From Athripsodes cinereus (lineage: Eukaryota > Arthropoda > Insecta > Trichoptera > Leptoceridae), in NCBI GenBank assembly GCA_947579605.1, contig OX388325.1, forward strand, positions 9,977,572-10,041,571: 64,000 bases of DNA. The letters run 5' to 3'. Below are positions 46,701 through 61,700 of this stretch, piece by piece. The notes under the pieces were generated by a model, which was given only the letters and a program-made list of their open reading frames with translations, was not told the DNA's origin and ran no database searches. Each line of letters starts with the position of its first letter. Positions within the stretch are counted from its first letter, which is position 1. Both the position numbers and the translations under genes were made by a program.

Positions 46701-49700
46701 CAGTTTCAAACAAATAACTGTTCTTGTGATGAATTTAAAGTAAATATTTTAGAATTTATTCTTCTTGTTATGATTCTTAAGTCCTTTCTAAATTCAAAAA
46801 TAAATAATTTCAAATGTTATACCTAATTTGTCCTCTTTTGTTTCATTATAATTAAATAATCAAAGATTGGCACTTTTTATATTGGAATAGGATGTTGGAT
46901 TTCATTTGTTTTAATTGGCACAATTACTAGACTATAAAGATATGATATATCTAAATGTATTTTATGTTTTTCGCACAAAACACAAAAATTGCAGGAACAC
47001 ATTTTTTCCTTATTAATTTTATGTTCGAAAACAGTATAGGAGACTTTTAATAGAGAAAAATATCCATCTATGGTTTTGTAATCTTAAAAAAATTAGTAAC
47101 AGTTAAAAAATACATTTGACTAATGATTGTGGAAATTTCCTCCAAATTCTTGATTATTGGAATTTTTAAACTATGTTCAACCCGTTCACATTGACAACTG
47201 TGATTTGTGTATATTATGTAGTAATTTCTTATTGTAGACGTTGGACATGTCAAAATTGTGTGAGCCACGTATAGCGCATATTTAGAATACATAGATGATT
47301 TGACATTTTGACAAATGTAATGTATACATTCTTAATATTTTTCTCTATATTCCAAATTCAAATGTGACAAGAATAGAATTACAAAACCATTGATGAAGGA
47401 ATTTTTCAAAATAAAATAAAAGATCTTGATTATATCTCTCCCTTCTATTGTCTATGCCCTGAAAAGATTTATGTTTGTAGTGTAATTACTATTATTACTA
47501 TATCTCTGTCCCTTTCTCTGACATATATTTTTTCTTTCTATTTTCACAAATGATTTCAGTTCCAAAGAAAAAGCAAGGTATGGTTGTTGTTGTCACGAGA
47601 TCACACAAGTTTTACCTTCTATCTCTTTCTCCCTCTAAATCTAAACCCAATGATCCATAGATCACGTCACAACGTGCGTTACGACGGGTATTATCAAACT
47701 ATTTATTATTTTTTGTAATGTTTTGATTTTGAGTATTAGTTTTATATGAATTTAACACACTTTTTGTTTTGTCCTTCCCCATATTCCCGACATAGAGTTA
47801 TGTTATGTATTTGTTAGTGACAAAAATGGCAATATTTTCTATTACAAATAATGTTTCCACTTAGAATTAACATTAATGCAAAAAAAACATCTTATCTTGA
47901 TTCACTTCATAAACATTTAAAATATTTCACTTTAGACTTGTCTCTTTCACACATTTGCAAATATTTAAAATCAACAGAAAAATGTGTCAAACAGAAAACA
48001 TTCTAGATAAAAATACCTTTCAAATTAATTTTCTTTTATTTATTTTCATCAATAAACACCCGAATTCCAGATTATTATGAATTAAATTCATTTAAAATAA
48101 GAAATGTTGTCATTTTTTAATTGTCCTATAGTTTAAAATACCCAAGAAACCCGATAGAATTTATTTTTATTTATTTGTTTTATTACATTAATCAAACATT
48201 AATAAAGTTCAGAAGTATTTTAAACTAGAAACTCCTTTAGCAAAGTCCCCTTAGTGAATGATCTTATTAAATTTAAGATAAAACTAATGAGAATTATTTA
48301 TTTTAATTTGTTTTATAACAATTTTAATTTGTTTTATTTCTTCCCTTTATAAAACGCAAGAGTATTTGCTTGATATTTATAGGAAAACCCCAATAAGAAC
48401 CATTATCGGAAGATATATAATGGCTTACTATATTTGACTATCTATATATATCTGTATTACGCTGGACAATTTTGTAAATATTTTGAATACTGTATAATTA
48501 TATATAACTTGAATGCTTTTTTATACTCTGTGGTATTGGAAATTGTAAAAAAATACACATAATGCCATCTGTTATGTTAATGAGGCATTAAAAAAATGTG
48601 TTGATTCTATTTTCAAATTTGAATTTGACATTCTTTCTCCATAGCAGTTAATTTTTGCACAAATTACTGAATTAACCTCTTTGTAACTTAAAAATTAAGA
48701 CATTTTTTGATTCATTTTTTCTTTTACTGGCTACATTATTTTATTGTGCTGGTCACACTGTCGACAATGTCCAATATTACTGAAAGTATAAAAACATGTC
48801 CCCCGCTACCGCTGACAACTCCAACTACCACATTATAATTGTAACAAGACATACCTGTCTAAAAACTAGTTTATTATATTAATATGTTCTTTGTAGGATG
48901 TAATGAAATAAATAAATATAAAAATAATATGTTATATAAACACACATACATGTTATACGTGAATCCACTTTCAAACAAACATTGCACACACCAAAAACAG
49001 TTATGCATTTGTTTATTTGTTTCTTTTTCTTTGTGAACCAAGATATCAAAATGGTGTTACAATGATTTTAAAATGTTTCCAGCTGTGTTGGAAGTATTTT
49101 AAAGTTTTTAAATGTAGATTATTTGCAAGATAATCCTTGTAAAGTATTAGAAGCCAATTTGTTTTCTGTAACTTGAAGAAAATTTTCAAAACAAAATTAT
49201 AAAAAAATAGATTTCAGTTTGTAATAAAGTTAAATACATATCAATGAAAACTTTACAACATAACAATCAGACTTTGGAACATTTCGTTTGAAATCTTTAT
49301 ATTTACATTTCAAAATTTTCATTGTCATTTTCAAATTCTCCTTTATCTATGCATTATGTTTTCAAAATTGGAATGCGATACTTAAAATTTGTTTTCGTTA
49401 CTTATTCTTTTGTTTAAAATTGATATTTATAACAAACATACACATTTATACTAATGAACAAAATATACACAAATACAAAAATTGTGGTGTCTTTAGAATT
49501 TCACTATCTAATATAAACTTATAGAATGTCACTCGATAGATGTAGTTTTTAAATTTAGATTTTATGATAATCCATAGATACTAGGTAAAGCATAGATAAT
49601 GCGTCATCAAATACCAAACCATAGATGATAATTTGATTATTTTTAGTACATAAATATTGCCCCCTCCCCTCATTATTTGAAAAATACTCTTTAATTAAAA

Positions 49701-52700
49701 AAAAACTAGTTTTTTTTTTAGATAATATTAGAATTATACCATTTAATAGATTTTATATAACAGTTTTGTATTGATAATCTTTATTAATATAGTTCAAATA
49801 GTAAAAAAGATTTAAATTTATTCCATAGTTTTTTCTATAGTGATTGCTTTTATTTTTGTACTTAATTAATTTTGGGAATTTAGTAAAAATTGACATTACA
49901 TAATCCAAAATAGTTTTGAACATTTAATTATATATTAATAGTTTTTCAAATACAATTTTCTTTAATTATTAGTATTTTTCATTACATATATAATTATATT
50001 ATAATGCATATGAAAATAGTTTATTACTAATGAATTATTTTTCTTAGATAATTTGAAATAATTTGGTAATGTTTTTTATTTAGTAAATACGTAACACCAT
50101 TTAATAAACTAACTAGAAATTCAGACATACCTAGTTCATCCTTTGAATCATAGATTTAATACTAAACAAAATAGAATTTTCTTACATATATTAATAAAAC
50201 ATAGATTTTTGGCATCAAAGTAAAAAAGTGCTAAAAAACAATTCTACACATTTTTTTTTGTTCGTCATTAATAATGAAGTAAGTAAAGTTAGTTTATAAT
50301 AAAAAAGTACTTTATCTTTATTAAGTAACCTTTAGAAGTATATTACAGTAGATATTAACCTTTTAGTGATTTCGCAAAACATATATGACATACCTATTAT
50401 AATTTATATAATCCCGATTCTAAAATATTGTAAGCAGTTAAGATAAATATATACGCCGGCGCACCCGGCAGAGCCTTGTAATACTGGAGAGACGATGGTC
50501 CTGGCCAAAAAGAGTGCTGTTCTTCCGTCCGCAGGGCGTCCCTCTTTTACAATATACCGTTCCTATGACAACGACATCAGAGCAAAAGGAATGTCGTGAA
50601 AAGAGGTGACGCAGTTGGTTTCTGCCCTGTGCTCCCAAGAGGAGCGTTGAGGGCGATGAATGAATGAATAAAGATAAATATTTATCTTCATATATATATC
50701 ACCATAACAGTTCTGACAAGTAGTAAAGTAGCTTTTGAATTAACTGCTGCATGTAATAAACACATAGGTTGTCCTCTCTGTGTCATAAAAAATAAGATAT
50801 TCAGTCTATATCTCTCCTAAATTGCAGATGTTACATGCCTTACAGCACCTAATATGTGGTGTTTTAAAACAAATGTTTGCATTTTACAGTAGGACACTAA
50901 ATATCCTACAGAAAAAGCGAAAGACTCCATTGACTTGTTGAAATTAAAATTTGAGGTTATGTCGCTGTCGCTTTACAAACTGTCCATAAATTATGACTGA
51001 AGTTTTATAAATATCTGTCTTACAGAAAACATTTCATTAAAGTGGAATACTTACATGAGAATGTACTTGGGTCAGTTGGAAGAAATCGTGAATTTGAGAT
51101 AAAATTACATTTTTTTTATATGAATGTGTCAGATCAATCAAAAGTCAGCGTACGGTAAAGACTAAATAAATAAATAAAACATTCTTTTTTCAAACGTAAA
51201 TTGTTATTTATCTTGACTGCTTAATATATTTTCACACTTGATCTAGAAAATATCCTATATACATAAATGTTACATTGACAACACAAAGTTAATATAATAA
51301 ATTTGACATTTTTTAACAGTGTATTTACATATATGTTTTCAGTAAATTGTGGATTCATTGTGTTCTCAATGTAATTTTAATCACCGTTTTTAGAGAAGTG
51401 TTTTAAGAAGATTGAAAACCAAACTGCATATAGAAATTTTTTCATAAAAAAAAGATCAATGATGAATCCAAGTACACTTTGAATACCCTAACACTGACCA
51501 AAAACTTGTATTGTAAAGTTGAAGATGATTGGAAACTAGATTTGAGTATCTATCGTCAGACTATCTGACATAAACTATCTCTTTTTGATATCCATATCAC
51601 TCTCTTTAGCATATTTCTGTCCACATATGCCCGCCAGTTGTGGGTGAAATGTCGGGACATAAATTTCCCTGTAGACCACAACCATTCAGCCCGGAAGAAT
51701 ACTTTCCTATTTAGATCATATATTTCTGTCCATTTAAAGAATAAGGCCTCCTTCATTTTTTACAATATTCTCCTATCTTAAGCCGTCTGCATCCAATGTA
51801 CACTAACTTGTTTGATAATGTCCACTTCATCTCAACTTGGCATCTGTTCCAAGAGATGCTTCACTTACTCCAATTTTGGCCCGGGCTTTTGGCATTAATT
51901 TACTTAATGTTTATACAGTTTAATCATACACATTGTAAACTGGTTATCCCACTTGTGGGAAATCCCATTATTATATAAATGAAAAAAAGATAATCGAATA
52001 ATTAAAAACACTTTTCCAAAAATTGTGAAAAAATGTAAATTTGTATATTATTATTTTAGACATATAGATTAAAACATTTTCACTTCTGGCAACACTAACA
52101 TACTTTTTGTCTCTGGTTGTTTTCTTTGAATATAGGTTACCTGAAGAGTAAAGTACGGAGTGGAGACCGCTGCATAGATTTCTGGAGAGCGGAGAAGAGA
52201 TTTCGTTTCTTCATCAGACATATGGTGAAGACACAGTGGTTTTATTGGTTTGTGATTGTTCTTGTGTTTTTCAACACGGCGTGCGTTGCTGTAGAACATT
52301 ATGGACAACCTGAATTTCTAAATCAGTTTTTGTGTAAGTATAATATTTCATTATTTTATTGAACTAATCTAATAAATTGATATTTGTTTGTTTGTTTGGT
52401 GGTACAAGGTAGCAGATAAACTAATACCCTCTATGCAAACTGCATCAATTAATAGTATCTATATCCATCTACACCATCATAATATTTCCTACCCGTGGAG
52501 AAAAAATGTTAAGTATGACATACATACAGACATACCGTCTCGCCATTTTGCATATATGGGGCAAACTGCAAGCAATAAATATGCTAGCCGTCTTCTCCAT
52601 GCCAATAAAACTTAAGGCATTCAGGATTGGTGGAGTAAAATGTCTTATTTAAGATGTTTTACAAATACCTGGCTCTTACAGAACATTGTAAAAACTTTCT

Positions 52701-55700
52701 GTGTAGAATGGGAGACCTGTTCTCTGCTGATAGATTCTGTGGAACCATGTACATTCGTTATCTTTAATTTTTGATAATTTTTATTATTTGTGTTGACATT
52801 TTATATGTTTTCTTTTAGATTATGCCGAATTTGTGTTCCTGGGATTGTTCATGATGGAGATGTGGATAAAGATGTACGCCCTGGGCCCTCGGATATACTT
52901 TGAGTCCTCGTTCAACAGGTTTGACTGTGTGGTCATCCTGGGCTCTATATTCGAGGTCATTTGGTCTGCGTACAAGGAAGGATCCTTTGGTTTGTCTGTA
53001 CTCAGAGCTTTAAGACTTCTTAGAATTTTTAAGGTACGCATAACATCATATTTCAATTGTTGAACATGCGTGACAATAGAGAGACATTTTATGTGATTAT
53101 TTTACTAGCTTCATTTTGAATGTTTAACTTTCTAACTACACTTGTTTTTGAAATCTTCAAAAATAACTATTTTTGAGCTAAATTCAAAATTTCAAAATAC
53201 TTTTATGTCTGTCAAAATTCCTTTTTTCTCCATCTAACGAACTTTCTGACCTAGACTTCTCAGTCAAAACGTCATACTGCTCTATTTTCCGTTTGTGTCA
53301 ACATAATACATAGCTGTGTTAATTATATGAATGTAATGAAAGCAAAGAATAGATTTGTTTAGCATTTAGTCCTATCTGCCTTTCACACATGCAAATGTTA
53401 GTCGAATGTCAAGTCAATTAAACTATTATCTCGAAAGCAAAAGATCTTTAAATTTGAATTGATTTGAATCCTCTATTACATCTACTTTGTGTGTCAACTT
53501 GCGTTGCTTCCACCATTGACAAAAACTTTCCATTTCCTGTCATTCTCCATCTCTTTTTTTCTCTTCCACACCCAAGCTGTCACCTGTCACCATAGAAAAA
53601 CATCCCTCATATTATCTACCATAGATATTTCTAACAAAATCATATTTAAATTGAATTGTGGCTACTATGATTGTGTTTGTTTTCAGGTTACAAAATACTG
53701 GTCCAGCCTTCGTAATTTAGTGATATCTCTCCTGAACTCCATGAGATCCATCATCTCACTGTTGTTCCTTCTCTTCTTGTTCATTCTGATATTCGCCTTA
53801 CTTGGAATGCAACTCTTTGGAGGGCAGTTCAACTTTGAGGATGAGACGCCGGCAGCCAACTTCAACACCTTTCCCATAGCTCTGCTCACCGTATTTCAGG
53901 TAATGCACAGTGGATGATGTTATAGACGCTTCTCCAGCTACTGAGCAATATCTAATTCCAACACGAATACAAATAAATATGTCCAATAAATTTGGAATTT
54001 CAAGCAAAATTACTTTGGTTTGTAAGTGTGGTACTGACACAATATCTACTAGAGTATCTTTGGAGTAAAATCGCAACATACAGACATTATGGAAGAAATT
54101 TTTGTCACATATGTATGTGTTTAGCCCATTATAAATAGCTATGCATTGTCAGATTAGTACCCATAATACAAGATTCATATCTTAATTTGGAATTAGCCCA
54201 ATCTGTGTTAATAATGTCTTTACATGTTATGTAATGTATATGTGTTGTGTTATATAGATCTTAACTGGTGAAGATTGGAACGAGGTGATGTACAACGGCA
54301 TCAGGTCGCAGAGTGGTAACATGATCTACTGTCTCTATTTCATTATATTGGTGCTGTTTGGTAACTACACGCTGCTCAATGTGTTCTTGGCTATCGCCGT
54401 CGATAACTTGGCCAACGCACAAGTGAGTACTATACTCCATCCACATACTTGATACTGCTATATTGAATTAATCAATATTATATCATCCCTCTTAGCACTA
54501 AAACTTTGTTGTTGTTTTTAATAATGAAATATTTATTTAGAAATATTATCATTACCAATTCTACACTAATTATTGTTAATTAAAAAAAAACCTTTTTTCT
54601 GGCCAAACAATCTTCCACCAAGCAAATTAACTCTTCCCACGATATTCTTGATATTATGATATCATTCTTGCTATTAGTCAAAGAAAATTATCCTTGTTTT
54701 TGTCCATAAAGTTTTTCAATAACCTTGTGATCCCCAATCGTAATATGACTATCTATATTTTATGTTGAATATATTCTTAACGATTTTAAAATAATTTTTC
54801 AGGAACTAACAGCCGCAGAAGAGGAGCAGGAGGAAGAAGACAAGGAGAAACAACTTCAGGTAATTGGGAAACCATCTTAAGACTATTTGTCAACATTTCA
54901 TACACACACACACACGTACACAATGTGTCAATGTTTACGAACCTTCCAATATAGTGTATGTACGATTCATACTCATACACAGATTCGATAAACAAAAATT
55001 AACTGGGGAAATTTTGAATGCAACATCTTATAAATATTTTAGTCCGTTTGTATATAAATGTTTATATGTATGTTCACAATAGACACTCTTATTTGACAAG
55101 ACAGAGGTGAAATAATGTGCTCTATAAGAAATTGCGTCTTTTAGGAATGTTTTGAGCTACATATACCATATTGATTGTCAGAGATATTACAGTTTATATA
55201 ACAACATGTCATCAGATTTGTATGGACATTGAATATATATTGTTTTGCGTGTTTTGTCAAAACGGAACATTTACATTTTGTCATGTTGAATGATTGAAAT
55301 TTCGGAAGTAAAGGCAAATAATTTTTGATATTAATGTGAATTTATTACTCTTTTACTATTTTGATTATGGTTAGTTGGAAGAAATCACTAATAAATACAA
55401 TGTGATAATCTTGCCACTGCATATCAACACATTTTTTTTTGTAAATTGATTTGTTGATTTTGTTGTGTAACTGACGATGTGTAAAAAGAGTGAAATAAAT
55501 TAATCATCTCATTCCCTGAGCTTATGTAAAAACATAATCAGTTTATGTGACATTTCCTGCTCAGAATATCATTACTTACGGAATCAAATGATGGATATAT
55601 ACTATTCAATTAAAAAAATCTGCAGTGAATGAGTTTATGGATTGACAAATCAATACTTAGCTCTGATGCAAACAATTATATCTATCTATACCCTCATGCC

Positions 55701-58700
55701 ATGTCCCAGGAGGGGTAGGCAGAGAGAACGGAACGCCATATAGATCTATCCTTACAAACTTTCGCTTCCTCCACATTCACCCAGTTTCTCATACATGCAC
55801 ACCGATTTCTTTTACTCAACACGCGCCCAACCTTGAGGATTTGGTCCACGTGATCAATTCAATTCATTCTTGGCCGTCCGCGCTTCCTCACACCCCCTCT
55901 TTCAGATGAATACATTCTCTTCGTCATTCTTTCATCTTGCATTCGCTCCACATGTCCAAACCATCGTAATTTATTTACAAGCATTCTATCCACAACACTC
56001 TTCTCGCATCCGCTCATTCTCCTGATATCCTCATTCTTTACTCTATCCCGCAACGTTTTACCAAACAATTATAGAGTATTTAAATTTGTACATATGAGTA
56101 TTTTTCGTACATATCTTATGTGGCATACAAAATCATCATTCACTAATTCATATACATAAGTAATATTGTTGAATGAAATACTTAAAATTGTATCATATAT
56201 AATGGACTTCCACTTCTACTCTTGGTTGCTGTACGTAATCCATTTTCATCATATTACCTAAACTCATTGTGTTTGTGCAACAAAATATTAACCAGCAAGT
56301 CTTATGCAACTCCATGTATTGTAAGAATTCTCCAGTTTCGATTGCGATAAAAATTTAAATTGTGCAAATTATGTTGGTACATATTCTTTATTTAAATAAA
56401 AAAAAAAACTGGTTAAGTGATATCTTACTCACAAACTGAAATTATCATCATACCGATCTATTAATGTCAAATTATTTATGACACATCGCGACCATAGACG
56501 TTTACAAAATCTTAACAAATATGGGATTTTTTCAGATAACATTAATGTACCCAAACGTCGATTATTTGGGATTATTTTTATATAGATGTGTAGTATTTTA
56601 CCTGGAGAATAAGAATCCTGTGGAATTTTTTGAAGTTTTTTGAGCACATAATTAATTATTTTAATTTTTCGTACGCGTTTGACATTTCACAATTAAACAG
56701 TTTTTTTTACATTTGACTGATTTGTAGGTTAGGTTAGACTTAGTTTAGTGTTATTTTATGCTACAGCACATTTATGAACAAATTTTCATTATCATATCAT
56801 TTTTCGGGTGTAAAACTAGTGTGGAGAGAAGTGACTTGTTTAGTATAAAATTGTTTTTATTTTTTTGTTTGTCTCCTTCCCGTGTTCCTGAATGGAACAC
56901 AGAATGGCAAAATACATTTTTGCACAATTTAAATTGAATTGAAAATTGAAACGAAAATTGAATGAATATGAATGTACCTACCCTGTTATGTTTCTTTTTG
57001 AGCTTGAAAAATAAAAAAAAAAACTCAATGACAATATATTTTGTGTATAAACATAAACTTATCACAAATGTTTAGGTTATTCCAAATATATGCTATATAA
57101 ATTAATTGCTATTTTTACAATTTGGAAGCCTTCTGTTGATTTTTACAACTTATTTTTTACTCTGGCAACTTATTCCTTTATCAAATAGTTTTTGCTTTTG
57201 CATTTTGTCAGAAAGAGTGAGATTGATTTTATTTAAAATTTAAGAATATTTTTCAAGCTCGGAACGATTAGTATCCAAATTGTCTGTTCTCCTTCCAAAA
57301 AAACATTGGATGTCAATGAAAAATAAAAATATTTATATTTATTAAAAGAATAATAAGTAAAGTTATTTCGTTTCTTTGGCATCCATTTTATCGTTTTCTT
57401 TATTTTGTTTTTTGTTTCCATCATCGGCCATTGTTTTGTTATGTTCTTTTTTGTTTTTTTATTTTTAAAAATCTGGCTTTGTTCCGGAATACAAATTCGA
57501 ATTGGACCAATCAGGAGCTCGAAAAGGAGATGGAAGCCTTGCATGTTGGCGATGGTTCACCCTTAAGAATTGAATTGACTGGTGATACGCCTGTACACCA
57601 TAGAAAGGTAAAGCTATAGACAGTAAAAAACCAAAGACAATTATGATATTCAAAAATTAAATTCTACTTTTCTATTTTTAAATTTTATTTGCCTTTGATA
57701 TTGTCTATGTTCTTTAACAGTGAATGTGATAGCGTGATATTTTTTGAATGCACATTTTGTTGTACTTTATTTTTTAAAAATTATTATATACTACAAGAAT
57801 CAAATTCGATTATTAATAGGTATAAAACAAGGCTTACAAATATGTGATTATGGTGCTTAAAAAAAACTTTTTATAAGAAACAAAAAGCATTTATTTCAAT
57901 GTTAGATTTTGTTTAAAATTTGGTGTACTTACTTATTTTTCAAATATTTAGTTTACAAAAAACTAAAAGTTCCTTTATTTAAATGTATGGAAATATCTAT
58001 GGTTATATATAAAATTGAATCTTTTGTCTATGAATTAGATTCATTTTTTTAGTTTTCAAATTTGGAGTTAGTAGGAATGTTTAGAAACATCAAAATGTAA
58101 TACTTATACTGTCCAAACATTCTATTCTTAGACGTCGGATACTATATTTAAAATTTTAAAAGTCTTCTGTTGTTTTCTGTTTAGAAAAACAAAATGTTTA
58201 TCTTTTGTTTAATCGTATGTTCTTTTATCTTTTCATTCATTGATCATTTTCATACAAAATTAGTTTTCGTTTATTAGATTCTAAACGATGTATGTAAAAA
58301 AATGTTTAAAATGTTTTTAGATTTTTCAAATTTCTCTATGTGTTTTTGTTATTACTAGATGTTGTGTTAAATTGTTTTTTTTTTTACTAAGCAGAAAAAT
58401 GTAACAGCCATAAATCTATCGCAACACAAGTTTTCAAGTGTCATATGAAAGGCAGGTGTTCAAAAAACATCACGGATTAGATATATATCATCTTCAATTT
58501 AGTGATGAAGGATGCTATCTGTTCTGAATGTTTTATACTTATCGACACAAAGAGGGCTATCAGTATATTTACATGCAGCAGTTTGCTGACTACCTCACAT
58601 GTGACTAACTCCCACATGCAGTGAATACACAGATCGCCCTTTTAATGATATAAAAATTAACATATCGTCGTTGCATATTCAAAGTGAGATATGTGCGAAC

Positions 58701-61700
58701 ATTTTTATTTAGGCATACTCTTTAAAAACTGTTCATTAGGGCATAAAATTGTTGTTTTGACTTTTTATTGGCATTCTTAATATATTTGATACTAAGAATC
58801 ACTTTATAAAATGGTTATAATGTCATTATAAGCAGTTTATTCTAGAAATGTCTAAACATTTTTAAATTTACATACCCCATTTTGAATATGCAACAGCGAT
58901 ATCGACGTGTTTTTATAAATGTTTGTTTTGTCAACGCATCCAAGTACATCGGTATAAACAAGATTCAATTTTACGAAATCCTTTTTTTTTTTTCGATGTT
59001 TTTGGCATTCACTATGTGATAATTACGCGACATGATTAGAAAATGAGTTTAAATTCACAATGTATTTAAATTATCACTTGATATTTATATGTAGATCTGC
59101 GACCGGTTTCGATACGCTAGTACCATTCACGAGCAGAATATAAACTGAGTGCAAAAACAAAAGAAGGGTTCGTTAGAGTTATGTGTGGCTAGTGGGTAGT
59201 GGGGTGGGGGTGGAAGTATTATTAGAAAAAGAATCAGGGAAAGAAAACATTGAAAGTAGGGGAGATTTTTGTGGTGTACACCACAAAAATCTCCCCTACT
59301 TTCAATGTTTTCTTTCCCTGATTCCTCCCACCTCCAATCTTTTTCTAATAATACTTCCACCCCCACCCCACTACCCACTAGCCACACATAACTCTAACGA
59401 ACTCTTCTTTTGTTTTTGCACTCAGTTTATATTCTGCTCGTGAATGGTACTAGCGTATCGAAACCGGTCGCAGATCTACATATAAATATCAAGTGATAAT
59501 TTAAATACATTGTGAATTTAAACTCATTTTCTAATCATTTACGAAATCCTTCAATTTATTCAATTAAGAAACTATTTTCATTTAAACGTCGTATTTGAGA
59601 TCTTCCAGTCAACCTATTTGTTACATTCTTCTGTAATTAATATTTCAGATGAAAAACCCATCATAACGGTTATATTTTATTATTGTTTTATTAATCCAAC
59701 AATACATTTTTCAGGTTTTCTGCTTTCGATGTCGTAATTTAATTTACTCGTTTGGTTTTGTTTTCTGATTATATAATACTGTTGATTGTCTATCATTTAT
59801 CATGATATATTTTCTTTACAATCTCGATGTTGTGATTTTAATGTGTTTACAATATAAAGTCGATCAATAAGTTTATGCCAGGCGTAGGCAAACTTATGCC
59901 ATCGGCGATCTTCAAGAATAAAATTAGTCGACAAGCGATCAGATTCACAAAAATCTACAATTTGCCTTGCACTCTAAATTTCAAAAGAGTATAGAAATTT
60001 AAAATGTTAACAGTCCCCTCGGTTTTATTGAAAAATATTTTCTCAGAATTTCGAATCTGGTATTTTTAGCGAACTTTTCAAAAATAAAGACCATTTTTTT
60101 CTTTAGAAGTATACTTGCAATCGACCCTAAAACTGCTGGTGATCGACTGTTTGCTTATCCCTGGCTTATGCTATGTATCGATAGCATCACTCTTGATGCT
60201 TTCTTAATCCAGAATCTTAACAAGTAGGTATCTTAGAAATGTCAAATTAATATTTAATCCTCAAAAATAACTGTGGTTTTTGCTTAGTAACTGATAGTCT
60301 AACTAAGGGTTAACGATATTTGTTTATATACCCACATTTGTTTTAACAGTTACTTAAAGTTAACAGACCCGAAGTTATTTCTTTTTTAAATAATTGTAAT
60401 CTATATTCATAATGCGATTTAGATCCAAATTTTCTCTTGGATCTGATTCATTTAAGAAACACCAATACCTATCATTATTTTTATATTTATAAAAGTTATT
60501 TTTATTTATGTTTCAAATCTAATATTGTATTTTTGAATTGTGTAATTTGCATTGTAAATATTATATTTTGTAACCTTATATTTGTAAATGATTAGAGAGC
60601 CTTATATTGAAACAAATAATAAATAAAACTATTTAATAACCCACTTCTATATGATACTCTTATTGATATTATTAGACAGTCTATTTTTCAACTTGACAAT
60701 TTGATTTTTCTAAGATACTGAATAACATCGTAGACTAAGAAAGTGTTCACTTTTAGACTTTCAATCAGAATGTCCATGGTTCAAATCTTGCTACTGATCT
60801 ACTCTACCTTCTATATGTAAGAATATTGCTTACAGTGTACAAGCAAGGAAATTGTGTATTCATATAAGCTTATTACCAGTTACATCACTTCATTAAAAAA
60901 AATATGTTATTTTATGATTGGTGTATACTTATTCTTCAGTGTCTTTTTAAATTGTATTTCAAATTGTGATAAAATGGAGATTGCTGTTTTTGGTATTTAA
61001 CCTTTTACATGTTGAATCGCTTTACATGAAATACTCTTGTATCCTCAATTTAATCTTATTATTAAAATTACATTTTAAGATAATTCACAAACATTAAAAC
61101 ACGTGTTTCTTGGTTTTACGCACGAATCTTAACAAAATTTAATTATGGTATATCCCATAAACAGCAAAGGTGACGCACGTTTCAAATACGGCATATGTCG
61201 TATTTACCGTTGAATTAGTTGATCGGCATATGCCTTATTTACCGTTGAATAGGTTAATCACCTTAAGTTTTTGTTTTTAATAAAATAAAAATATTACAAT
61301 AATCAAGTTTATGATGTTTGAAGTTGTTAAATTCTGTTTATATTGCAGAGTGTATGATAATGAAACGTATGTTTCTGTTACAGGGTAAGAAGAAAGAGGA
61401 AGCTAAGAAAGAAGAAGAGGAAGACATCACAGATGGACCCAAGCCAATGTTACCATATTCTTCCATGTTCATTTTATCACCAACCAATCCGTGAGTACCA
61501 CCTTTTACACCATAAGAGCATTACCACGTTTTAATGTTTCTATAATAAAATAAATGAAGTATAAATGAAATAAAATAAATGAAGTATCGCTTTTGTCTTT
61601 GATTGAGGGGTTACTGGTTCGATTCCCGGCCAGAACAAAATGAGAATGACCTTTTTTCAAATTGTTCTGGGTCTGGGTGTTACATTTATGTTTGAAGCAT

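Larger units (their letters stand above)
57608..61383 (+). other. cac intron with palindrome and hAT-like element
   Basis: 3.8 kb, AT-rich. Contains an old SINE family 1 copy, the 58984 hairpin and the 59879 element. An unrecognised small exon of the variable II-III loop cannot be excluded. Confidence 0.6.

Noticed and set aside
59127..59443. Two proline-rich 86-residue open frames on opposite strands
   Set aside because: They are the same sequence read twice through the palindrome; they have no family similarity and exist only because of the inverted arms.
61575..61650. Functional tRNA gene
   Set aside because: Only a B box and partial arms are present, it is followed by a SINE body, and related copies are dispersed; it does not fold as a whole tRNA.
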